DNA of 21,517 nucleotides from JACJYE01 sp964432875 (GTDB lineage Bacteria; Bacteroidota; Bacteroidia; Chitinophagales; Saprospiraceae): contig CAYSPJ010000090.1 of assembly GCA_964432875.1 (NCBI GenBank), forward strand, positions 1 through 21,517, in the 5' to 3' direction. A program made the position numbers and the translations under genes. The first letter of the stretch is position 1, and every line of letters begins with the position of its first letter. Shown piece by piece: positions 6,625 to 13,086 of this stretch. The notes under the pieces are model-generated. The model was not told the origin of the DNA. It saw only the letters and a program-made list of their open reading frames with translations, and made no database searches.

Positions 6625-7046
6625 ATGTCTTCACAAAGAATCGATGCAGCCAATGCCCCTAAGCCGGTGGGCTTGTACCCGCATGCTCGGCGAGCGGGCA
6701 ACCTGCTATTCCTCTCCGGCATAGGGCCGCGCGACCCGGAAACGGATGGCGTGCCTGGCCTAACGCAAAGTAAAAGCGGCAATTTTGAAGCCTTCGATTT
6801 TGACGCGCAGTGCCATTCCGTTTTCCGCAATGTGCGCTTGGTGTTGGAGGCTAGTGGCGCCCAATGGGAAGACCTGATAGATGTGACGGTATTCCTGACG
6901 GATATGCAGCGCGATTTTCATGCCTACAACCGCATTTACGCGGAGTATTTCAAGGATAACCAGCCCTGCCGCACCACGGTGGGCATCGATTCCTTGCCTA
7001 CGCCCATCGCCATCGAGCTGAAGTGCATCGCGGTGCTGCCGGAGCC
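6625..7046 (+). CDS. RidA family protein, 2-aminomuconate deaminase-like (end split by gap)
   Basis: 140 codons are visible before the N run. The protein belongs to the RidA/YjgF/UK114 family, small trimeric proteins that hydrolyse reactive enamine/imine intermediates. Features such as GIGPRDPETDGVPGL (33-47), DFDAQCHSVFRNV (58-70), DVTVFLTDM (86-94), CRTTVGIDSLPTPIAIELKC (115-134, with the substrate-binding Arg) resemble the 2-aminomuconate deaminase branch, which acts in tryptophan/3-hydroxyanthranilate breakdown. That assignment is family-level only. After the gap the sequence resumes with CCGGAGCCTTAG, which repeats the last 8 bases before it; if collapsed, the protein ends PEP-stop at 141 aa, a normal family length. 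The start lies 25 nt after fadD. Confidence 0.85.
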
Positions 7047-7146
7047 NNNNNNNNNNNNNNNNNNNNNNNNNNNNNNNNNNNNNNNNNNNNNNNNNNNNNN
7101 NNNNNNNNNNNNNNNNNNNNNNNNNNNNNNNNNNNNNNNNNNNNNN
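7047..7146. other. Assembly gap (100 N), probably artificial
   Basis: A run of exactly 100 N flanked by identical 8-mers: CCGGAGCC at 7039-7046 and again at 7147-7154. Merging the copies gives a sensible end to the RidA-like gene. The gap is likely a scaffolding placeholder between contigs that really overlap. Confidence 0.95.
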
Positions 7147-7166
7147 CCGGAGCCTTAGCTTGTCGC

Positions 7167-7553
7167 TCAATTCATCTTCACTGGCGCAAGCAGATGGAAC
7201 TCCGGGATGCGGGCCATGAATTTAGAGCCATCTTTCGGGCAGTGCATGAGATAGCCGCCGTACATCTTCCCTATGCCGGTAGAAAGGTCGCACCAGGAGG
7301 AGTACTCATGGCTTTGGCCAGGCTCCAGTATGGGTTGTAGCCCAATAACGCCGTCTCCCTCCACTTCGCGCGTGGAGCCGTCGGAGTCCCAGATAATCCA
7401 ATGGCGGCGCATGAGCTGCACGGTTTCTGTGCTCAGGTTCTCTATTATAATATGGTAGGCAAAAACATAACGGTTGGTGGCCGGCCGGGAGTAGGCGGCC
7501 TGGTAAGCGGGCCTTACACTGATTTTAATGCCTTTGGTGATGAGGGTTTCCAT
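7167..7553 (-). CDS. apaG: ApaG domain protein
   Basis: A 128-aa single-domain ApaG protein (E. coli ApaG has 125 aa). The family has an immunoglobulin-like beta fold, and its members have been linked to Co2+/Mg2+ resistance; the molecular function is not settled. Recognisable segments are YVFAYHIIIENLSTETVQL, RRHWIIWDSDGSTREVEGDG (50-69), GVIGLQPILEPGQSHEYSSW and GGYLMHCPKDG. The ATG at 7553 overlaps the gmk stop codon (TGATG), so translation is probably coupled; a TTG one codon earlier is less likely. Last gene of the yicC-gmk-apaG unit, it converges with the RidA-like gene with only about 8 nt between stops. Confidence 0.94.
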   Translation of the reverse strand: METLITKGIKISVRPAYQAAYSRPATNRYVFAYHIIIENLSTETVQLMRRHWIIWDSDGSTREVEGDGVIGLQPILEPGQSHEYSSWCDLSTGIGKMYGGYLMHCPKDGSKFMARIPEFHLLAPVKMN

Positions 7554-8119
7554 CAACTTTGGTATATAAATTGCTCGACAATACGCTCGGCTTGGGCCAA
7601 AGCGCTTTCCAGTTCATCGTTGACGATGGCCAAATCGAATTGATTTTCAAAAGCCATCTCTTCGGCAGCTTTGTCCAGCCGCTTTTGCAAGCTCTCTTCG
7701 CTTTCGGTATTGCGCGCCCTCAGGCGCGTATGCAAGGCTTCCAGCGAAGGGGGCTTGATGAAGACCGCCAAAGAGGCTTCCGGGTATTGCTTTTTGATAT
7801 TGAGCGCCCCCAATACGTCAATATCGAATACGATGTGTTTGCCCAGCGCCCAAAGCCGCTCTACTTCGCGCCGGAGGGTGCCATAGCAGGAGCCTGGGTA
7901 AACCTCCTCCCACTCCAGGAAAGCATCTTGGCTGATGAACTCCTGGAATTGAGCGTCGCTGATGAAGTAATAATCCTGCCCATCTACCTCATGCGGCCGG
8001 CGCGGGCGTGTGGTGGCAGAAATGGAGAAAGCCAGCTCCTCGTATTCCTGGAGCAGATGCTTGACGATAGTCGTTTTGCCGGCACCAGAAGGAGCGGCAA
8101 ATAACAGTAATTTGCTCAT
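7553..8119 (-). CDS. gmk: Guanylate kinase
   Basis: A 188-aa cytoplasmic enzyme that phosphorylates GMP to GDP with ATP, needed for GTP, dGTP and (p)ppGpp supply. The P-loop APSGAGKTT (9-17) is followed by ISATTRPRRPHEVDGQDYYF (33-52, GMP-binding), EVYPGSCYGT (72-81) and DIDVLGALNIKK (98-109), the last holding the acidic motif seen in Gmk. Length is normal. It begins with ATGA overlapping the yicC stop and ends with TGATG overlapping the apaG start, so all three genes form a tight operon. A yicC-gmk pairing is common in bacteria. Confidence 0.97.
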   Translation of the reverse strand: MSKLLLFAAPSGAGKTTIVKHLLQEYEELAFSISATTRPRRPHEVDGQDYYFISDAQFQEFISQDAFLEWEEVYPGSCYGTLRREVERLWALGKHIVFDIDVLGALNIKKQYPEASLAVFIKPPSLEALHTRLRARNTESEESLQKRLDKAAEEMAFENQFDLAIVNDELESALAQAERIVEQFIYQS

Positions 8120-8991
8120 ACCGAATTGGCTACCTGTTCTTTGATTTTCTCCAATTCATCCTTCATGCCGACAACGAGGCGCTGGATTTCAGAGGAGTAA
8201 GCCTTGGCCCCCATCGTGTTGATCTCCCGGCCCATCTCCTGGCTGATGAAGCTTAGCTTACGGCCTTTGGAGGCATAGGCTTTGTCGAGCTCTTCGATGA
8301 AGTACTTGCAGTGCTGTTCCAAGCGGACTTTTTCTTCGGTCAGGTCTATCTTTTCCAGGTAAAAGAGCACCTCTTGTTCGAAGCGGTTTTCATCAACTTT
8401 TTCTTTGCCCAGGTACTCCTCCAGGTTCTGGCGCATGCGCTGCCGCAGTTTGGCAATGCGCTCCTCTTCGTGCGGGTTGAGCTCGCTGAGCAGTTGCTGG
8501 ATGATGCCGACCCTCATGCGCAGATCGAGCTCCATGGCTGCACCTTCCGCTTGGCGGTAATGGTCAAAATTGGCGATGGCCTGGTCCAGCGCTTGCAGTA
8601 CCTCGGCCCATTCCTCCTCATCGATGGTATCGGCGGCGGAGGCTACCACATTAGGCAGGCGCAAGATAGCCTGCATGATGTCTCCATCAACGATGTGCAG
8701 TTCCTCCCGGAGCTTAGACAGCTCCCGGAAGTACTTGCGGAAGAGCGCTTGGTTTAGCCCGTAGCCATCATCTCCCTGATGGGAGCTAATATCCATGGCG
8801 AAGTCGATCTTCCCCCTTTCCAGGCGTTCAGCCAGTACCCGGCGCAAGTCGGACTCCTTCTCCCGGTAGTTTTGCGGCAGCCTGAGCCGGATATCTGTAT
8901 ATTTGCTATTGAGGGATCGCACTTCGACGTTGATCGTCTTATCGCCATAAGGATGCGATACCCTACCGTAACCGGTCATTGAAAGCAGCAT
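8116..8991 (-). CDS. yicC: YicC family endoribonuclease
   Basis: A 291-aa protein from ATG 8991, starting MLLSMTGYGRVS, which matches the conserved YicC N-terminus (E. coli begins MIRSMTAYAR; 287 aa). Family features include NVEVRSLNSKYTDIRLRLP, RRVLAERLERGKIDF, a Glu-rich central region (EEERIAKLRQRMRQNLEEYL) and the highly conserved C-terminus GRKLSFISQEMGREINTMGA followed by KAYSSEIQRLVVGMKDELEK. E. coli YicC is an endoribonuclease with a role in sRNA turnover; the activity here is inferred from family. An in-frame ATG at 9012 would add seven residues (MYLKLFS) unlike the family. First gene of the yicC-gmk-apaG operon; its stop overlaps the gmk start. Confidence 0.93.
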   Translation of the reverse strand: MLLSMTGYGRVSHPYGDKTINVEVRSLNSKYTDIRLRLPQNYREKESDLRRVLAERLERGKIDFAMDISSHQGDDGYGLNQALFRKYFRELSKLREELHIVDGDIMQAILRLPNVVASAADTIDEEEWAEVLQALDQAIANFDHYRQAEGAAMELDLRMRVGIIQQLLSELNPHEEERIAKLRQRMRQNLEEYLGKEKVDENRFEQEVLFYLEKIDLTEEKVRLEQHCKYFIEELDKAYASKGRKLSFISQEMGREINTMGAKAYSSEIQRLVVGMKDELEKIKEQVANSV

Positions 8992-9322
8992 AGAGAACAG
9001 TTTCAAATACATTAAGCATAAAAGGCCTAATCTGGAAAGGCGGAGCCTTCCGGGAAAACAGCCAGCAGGTCAAATTGAAAAAATCACTGATTTTAACATT
9101 CGGCAAAGATAGCCAAAGCTGGCTTAATAAAGCGTATCTCTTTATCGCTGATGCCCTGTTTGCGGGCAAAAACCAGGAAAATCTCCTAAGCCATTGACTA
9201 CTAGCAGAAAAATATTGAAATAAAGAGTCGGATTATTTTTTGTTAATCAATAAAATTCCGAAATTTGCGACTCGTTTTTGAGGGCAAAAAAGGTGTAACT
9301 CACTATAAACCAATAACTAACG
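8992..9322. other. Divergent intergenic region between yicC and the HU-like gene
   Basis: This 331-nt spacer holds two outward promoter signals. On the minus strand TATCTTTG (9111-9104) is an exact -7 box for yicC, with a leader of about 105 nt and no good -33 match. On the plus strand the HU promoter lies at 9239-9267. Near yicC, 9032-9051 contains an imperfect hairpin (GGAAAGGC/GCCTTCC). No convincing protein gene is seen. Confidence 0.5.
9239..9267 (+). promoter_or_regulatory. Probable promoter of the HU-like gene inside an inverted repeat
   Basis: TTTG (9239-9242), a 17-nt spacer and GAAATTTG (9260-9267, one mismatch to TAnnTTTG) form a plausible promoter. The two boxes are flanked by GAGTCG (9225-9230) and CGACTC (9268-9273), a perfect 6-bp inverted repeat. 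The A-rich leader has no Shine-Dalgarno. Confidence 0.5.
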
Positions 9323-9634
9323 ATGAGAAAAGCTGATTTGGTTGCAGCAATATCAGAAAAGACCGGAGTGCCGAAAGTAGATGTACTGGTAACTCTGGAG
9401 TCTTTTTTCAAGGAAGTAAAAAATTCTTTGGCAGACGGAGAAAATGTTTACATCCGTGGCTTTGGGTCTTTTGTGGTCAAGAAACGGGCCAAGAAAATAG
9501 GGCGGCACATCAAGAAAAATGTCGCCATAGAGATACCGGAGCACTTTATCCCTTCATTCAAGCCGGCCAAGGTCTTTGTCGAGCAGGTAAAAGAGAAGGT
9601 AAGTTCGCTCCCGGACGAAGAGGATGAGGATTGA
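9323..9634 (+). CDS. HU/IHF family DNA-binding protein, Bacteroidota type
   Basis: A 103-aa nucleoid protein that bends DNA as a dimer. The N-terminal helices (MRKADLVAAISEKTGVPKVD) and the beta-arm entry VYIRGFGSFVVKKRAKKIGR (42-61) are typical. The classical HU arm sequence RNPxTG is replaced by GRHIKKNVAIEIPEHFIPSF, so the intercalating arm proline is missing, as in many Bacteroidota HU-like proteins. PSFKPAKVF closes the fold and an acidic tail (DEEDED) extends it beyond the usual 90 aa. It has its own promoter and is followed 43 nt later by the TPR gene. Confidence 0.93.
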   Translation: MRKADLVAAISEKTGVPKVDVLVTLESFFKEVKNSLADGENVYIRGFGSFVVKKRAKKIGRHIKKNVAIEIPEHFIPSFKPAKVFVEQVKEKVSSLPDEEDED

Positions 9635-9677
9635 TGTTCAGGCGAGTAGCTGCCCTTTTCAATAAAATCTGGTATCT

Positions 9678-10469
9678 ATGACCAAATTGCAATGGGCGGT
9701 CATTGCCTGCGCAGCCGCTCTTTTTGTATTGCTTTACTTTGTGTTCGGGACTAAGCCCCGCAACGTCCAAGCCCTTGAAAAGTCGAGGGCTTTGGTGGCA
9801 GAAAGCATCAGTGTCAATACTTTGCTGAACAAGGCCAAGGAGAGCCTGAACAGCGCACAGTCCAATGCCGTAATGGCGCTGGAAACACAGATGAGCCAAG
9901 CAGCTGACGACGAAAGCCGCGTAGCTTTGCTCAAGCGTTTGTCCGGCCAATGGTATGAATTAGGCGTGCCTGCCCTGGCTGGCCATTATGCCCAGCTCGT
10001 CGCAGAACAAACCGGAGAAGAGGAGGCTTGGTCTATTGCCGGCACTACTTACACGATTTGCATTCAACGCAGCGAGGAAAAAGATGTTCGCAGTTTTTGC
10101 ACCTCAAGGGCGGTGTCGGCGCTCGAAAATGCCATGTCGCTCAACCCGACAAATCTTGCTCATCAGGTTAACCTCGCTTTGGCTTATACTGCCAACCCCT
10201 CAGAGGACAATCCGATGAAAGGGATATTGCTGCTGCGTGACCTCAACCAAAGCAATCCGGGCAACGTTCTCATTCTGAATAGCCTAGCCAGGCTAGCGCT
10301 TCAGACTGGGCAATATGAGCGGGCAGAAGAACGCCTGGAAGAGGCCTTGGGGGTGGAGCCAGATAACCCTGCGACGATTTGCTTGTTAGCTCAGGCTTAC
10401 GAAGGAGGAGGCAAGCTTGAAAAAGCGAAAGAATATGCGGCAAGATGCCGTGCGCTGTCCCTGCAGTAG
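9678..10469 (+). CDS. Membrane-anchored tetratricopeptide repeat protein
   Basis: A 263-aa protein with an N-terminal membrane helix (about residues 5-24, WAVIACAAALFVLLYFVFG) followed by a soluble domain. The C-terminal half carries TPR-like units: ALENAMSLNPTNLAHQVNLA, LRDLNQSNPGNVLILNSLAR, then YERAEERLEEALGVEPDNPA and a last unit with KLEKAKEYAARCRAL. TPRs usually mediate protein contacts; no enzyme motif is present and no function can be assigned. The side of the membrane it faces is not certain; an N-in signal anchor with an exported TPR domain is likely. It follows the HU-like gene by 43 nt and may share its transcript. Confidence 0.8.
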   Translation: MTKLQWAVIACAAALFVLLYFVFGTKPRNVQALEKSRALVAESISVNTLLNKAKESLNSAQSNAVMALETQMSQAADDESRVALLKRLSGQWYELGVPALAGHYAQLVAEQTGEEEAWSIAGTTYTICIQRSEEKDVRSFCTSRAVSALENAMSLNPTNLAHQVNLALAYTANPSEDNPMKGILLLRDLNQSNPGNVLILNSLARLALQTGQYERAEERLEEALGVEPDNPATICLLAQAYEGGGKLEKAKEYAARCRALSLQ

Positions 10470-10576
10470 GCTCATACATACGCTACGCACTTGTATAGAA
10501 GGGTGATTGGCCCCTCAAAAAGAGCGCGGCAAGCTTTTAAATTTTTTATTTGTTAATCTAAAAAAAGGTTCTGATT

Positions 10577-10672
10577 ATGCCTTGTGGAAAAAAGAGAAAA
10601 AGACATAAAATTGCGACACACAAACGCAAGAAGCGGCTGCGCAAAAACCGCCATAAGAAGAAGAATAGATAG
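10577..10672 (+). CDS. AURKAIP1/COX24-domain small basic protein
   Basis: A 31-aa, extremely basic protein starting MPCGKKRKRHK with the core THKRKKRLRKNRHKKK. It matches the short COX24/AURKAIP1 (mitochondrial ribosomal mS38-type) domain found as a free-standing mini-protein in Bacteroidota. Mitochondrial mS38 binds the small subunit; a ribosomal role here is therefore likely but inferred. The pattern is sharp enough to trust despite the length. The A-rich stretch before ATG 10577 has no Shine-Dalgarno, and the upstream A/T-rich TTTATTTG (10545-10552) is a one-mismatch -7 candidate. It lies 107 nt after the TPR gene on the same strand. Confidence 0.85.
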   Translation: MPCGKKRKRHKIATHKRKKRLRKNRHKKKNR

Positions 10673-11299
10673 GTAATCTTTGGCATCGGGTATCGGGGGA
10701 GGCTCCCACTGGTAGCGCGGTACAGACCTTGTTGATTATGCTGGTGCAAACCGCTTAATGGAAGTGAACCGCAAAAGGCACTAGAAGCACTTCAGCCCGA
10801 GATAAATAATGCGAATGTTAAATGAGCTCCTCTCAATCTGAGCTGTTCACCTAACATTCACTGCAGCTAAAACTAAGAGTAAACCTAAAGTGATTAAAGC
10901 GCGCAAGCCTGGTTGGGGCAAAACTGCCGGGAGGCATGAACTCCCTCATTTATTATGGTGTGTATGCGTTTATCAATCAGGTGTTTGGCAAAGGCAGGTG
11001 GACTGGATGAGATGAGGCGAAAAGCAGTATCCCAAAGAAAAAAGACATAAAACAATTTTCTGCCTGAAGCGACAACGCCAATCTTTAGCTTTACTCACCC
11101 GGACAATAAGCAGGTTCTTCCTTACTTCTGCCCCGGCAACGCAATAGTTCTTTTTCCGCTGCAACCTTGGTTTTCCTCGATACTCGCTGCCGATCATCTC
11201 CTGGCTGTCGTCGCGACGCATCCGCGTTGCTCATGCATTTCTGGCGGGGCATCCAAGGTAAACGGCGCTTGACAGGAAAGGGGAGTAAATGCTTTTACT
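10673..11299. other. 627-nt stretch without a convincing protein gene; possible structured RNA
   Basis: No frame gives a credible protein; an 82-codon minus-strand frame (10973-11221) has unnatural composition. Inverted repeats cluster in the first half: GCGGT/ACCGC (10717-10721 with 10750-10754), GAATGTTA/TAACATTC (10813-10820 with 10852-10859) enclosing AGCTC/GAGCT (10825-10829 with 10840-10844), and GGGAG/CTCCC (10929-10933 with 10941-10945). I looked for the signatures of tmRNA, RNase P RNA, SRP RNA and tRNA and found none. A 6S-like RNA or a long leader of the RNase G gene remains possible. Confidence 0.35.
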
Positions 11300-12850
11300 G
11301 TGGAAAAAGAACTTATTATTAATTCGACCCCCACAGAAGTCGAAGTTGGTTTGCTGGAAGATTCCAAATTAGTCGAACTTCATTATCAAAAGACTAATGA
11401 CAACTTCACCGTAGGGGACATCTTCGTGGGCAGGATCAAGCGCCTGATGCCAGGCCTAAACGCTGCTTTTGTTGATATTGGGCACAAAAAAGATGCCTTC
11501 CTCCACTATACTGACCTGGGGCCAAAACTGCGCTCGCTGCTGAAGTTTACCAATGGGGCTATGACGGGCAGTATCAATACCCACCTGCTGGACAACTTCA
11601 AGCTGGAGCCGGAAATCGACAAAAACGGCAAAGTCGATCAGGTAATCAACAAAAAACATGCGGTGCTGGTGCAGGTCTTGAAGGAGCCTATCTCGACTAA
11701 AGGGCCGCGCCTGAGCTGTGAGCTTACCCTACCGGGTAGGCACTTGGTGCTTACACCTTTTTCGAATGTAGTTGCCGTCTCCAAGAAGATCGCTAATCAA
11801 GAAGAGCGCAAGCGCCTGCAAACGCTAGTGGAGAGCATCCGCCCAAAGAATTTTGGCGTCATCGTCCGTACAGCTGCTGAGGGCCGTAAGGTCGCCGATC
11901 TCCATGAGGAGCTCAATATGATCCTCAAAAAATGGGAAGACATCTTCCTCCAGCTCAACAAGGCCCGCCCTCCCGTGAAATTATTGAGCGAACTGGACAA
12001 AACGTCCAGCATCCTACGCGATGTGCTCAGTGACTCCTTCAACCGGATAGTCGTCAATGATAAAACGCTTTATCAGAATATCAAGAGCTACCTGGAGTCC
12101 ATCTCGCCCGAGCAGGTCAAAATATTACACCTGCACAAGAATACCCGTTCGATATTCGATGCCCATGGCATAACCAAGCAGATCAAGGCCTCTTTCGGGA
12201 AGACGGCCACGATGCCCAGCGGGGCTTACCTGGTCATCGAGCATACTGAAGCGATGCACGTCATCGACGTCAATAGCGGGCACAAAATGTCCAGTAGCAA
12301 TCAGGATGAAGCGGTCATGAAGGTCAACCTGGAGGCTGCCGAGGAAATCGCCCGGCAACTGCGCCTGCGCGATATCGGAGGGATTATTATTGTGGACTTC
12401 ATCGATATGAAGAAGGCAGAGCACAAGCGGGAGCTGCTCAAAGCTTTGCGCGATGCCATGAAAAAAGACCGCGCGCAGCATACCATACTACCCTTGAGCA
12501 AGTTTGGGCTGATGCAAATCACCCGGCAGCGCGTGCGTCCGGAAGTTAAAATCAACACTGCCGAGGTTTGCCCCACCTGCAGTGGCTCTGGAAAAATCAA
12601 CGCCTCTATCTTGATTGCTGATGAGATCGAGCGAGACATCAACTTCATCCTGCAATCGCGGCCCAAATCGAAGGTCAAGCTAGTTGTCCATCCTTTCATT
12701 GAGGCTTATCTTAAAAAAGGTTGGCCGAGCCTGCAAATGAGGTGGTTCCGGAAATACTATAAGTGGGTGCGCATCGTACCCAATGCTGAGTTCCATCTGA
12801 CCAAGTATCGCTTTTTCGATGAAAACGAGGACGAAATCAGGTTGAATTAA
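11300..12850 (+). CDS. rng: Ribonuclease G (RNase E/G family)
   Basis: A 516-aa endoribonuclease that cuts single-stranded RNA and matures rRNA. An S1 domain spans about residues 37-125 (GDIFVGRIKRLMPGLNAAFV; GHKKDAFLHY). The catalytic DNase I-like region has MHVIDVNSGHK (319-329, metal ligand D323) and IIIVDFIDMKK (362-372, D366), equivalent to D303 and D346 of E. coli RNase E. The Zn-link CPTCSGSGK (C424, C427) is intact, as is the small domain after it. It lacks the long RNase E scaffold tail, so RNase G is the better name. The start is GTG at 11300: the frame is closed by TGA at 11270 and contains no ATG between. No Shine-Dalgarno is seen at normal spacing. Confidence 0.95.
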   Translation: MEKELIINSTPTEVEVGLLEDSKLVELHYQKTNDNFTVGDIFVGRIKRLMPGLNAAFVDIGHKKDAFLHYTDLGPKLRSLLKFTNGAMTGSINTHLLDNFKLEPEIDKNGKVDQVINKKHAVLVQVLKEPISTKGPRLSCELTLPGRHLVLTPFSNVVAVSKKIANQEERKRLQTLVESIRPKNFGVIVRTAAEGRKVADLHEELNMILKKWEDIFLQLNKARPPVKLLSELDKTSSILRDVLSDSFNRIVVNDKTLYQNIKSYLESISPEQVKILHLHKNTRSIFDAHGITKQIKASFGKTATMPSGAYLVIEHTEAMHVIDVNSGHKMSSSNQDEAVMKVNLEAAEEIARQLRLRDIGGIIIVDFIDMKKAEHKRELLKALRDAMKKDRAQHTILPLSKFGLMQITRQRVRPEVKINTAEVCPTCSGSGKINASILIADEIERDINFILQSRPKSKVKLVVHPFIEAYLKKGWPSLQMRWFRKYYKWVRIVPNAEFHLTKYRFFDENEDEIRLN

Positions 12851-12853
12851 ACT

Positions 12854-12896
12854 GGCTGGATTTTGGTAAACCGCACGGGATTACCAAAGTCCAGCC
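12854..12896 (+). terminator. Long hairpin after rng, probable terminator
   Basis: Arms 12854-12869 and 12881-12896 pair over 16 positions with one G-U, enclosing an 11-nt loop, starting 4 nt after the rng stop. The following bases are TCCCTTCG rather than a T run, so it may be a weak terminator or an RNA-stability hairpin shared with the converging small gene. Confidence 0.6.
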
Positions 12897-12911
12897 TCCC
12901 TTCGCTCTGCC

Positions 12912-13004
12912 TCATTGCATTGGGCAGCCGCAGTCCCAGGACTTACAGCTTTCCAACAGCATTACGGCTAGTATAAATAGTGTTATTTTCAGCCACGGCT
13001 TCAT
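12912..13004 (-). CDS. Tiny lipoprotein, 30 aa
   Basis: A 30-codon gene starting MKPWLKITLFILAVMLLESC. It has a basic start, a hydrophobic stretch and a lipobox-like LLESC, which would give a lipidated Cys20, leaving the 11-residue mature peptide CKSWDCGCPMQ. The Cys/Trp-rich end (CxxxxCxCP) looks designed rather than random and resembles short uncharacterised Bacteroidota lipoproteins; this is recall, not a search. A promoter with matched spacing lies at 13042-13073. Function unknown; bound metal or disulfide chemistry is possible. It converges on rng and diverges from the glycosyltransferase gene. Confidence 0.55.
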   Translation of the reverse strand: MKPWLKITLFILAVMLLESCKSWDCGCPMQ

Positions 13005-13041
13005 ATCTTTCTCTTGTTGTTGTGATTCGTTTTGGGCACAG

Positions 13042-13073
13042 CTAAGATAAGACAAATCACTGGGTTTGACAAA
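13042..13073 (-). promoter_or_regulatory. Probable promoter of the tiny lipoprotein gene
   Basis: On the minus strand TTTG (13073-13070), a 20-nt spacer and TATCTTAG (13049-13042, one mismatch to TAnnTTTG) precede the ATG at 13004 by about 37 nt. It lies in the 82-nt divergent spacer shared with the glycosyltransferase gene. Confidence 0.5.
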
Positions 13074-13086
13074 TACATAGCCTGCC

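Noticed and set aside
10681..10760. tRNA-like string TGGTAGCGCG near 10710
   Set aside because: There is no matching anticodon arm, no TTCRA T-loop and no acceptor stem, so it is not a tRNA gene.
10936..11010. A 24-codon plus-strand frame (starts MNSLIYYGVY)
   Set aside because: Short, with no promoter, family match or supporting context; it also overlaps a hairpin.
10973..11221. An 82-codon minus-strand frame
   Set aside because: Unnatural composition rich in Arg, Lys and Cys, with no homology pattern or promoter.
10673..11299. tmRNA, RNase P RNA or SRP RNA in the gene-free stretch
   Set aside because: None of their conserved cores could be found on either strand (tmRNA GGGGCTGA start and tag frame, RNase P GAGGAAAGTCC, SRP GGTCAGGTCCGGAAGGAAGC).
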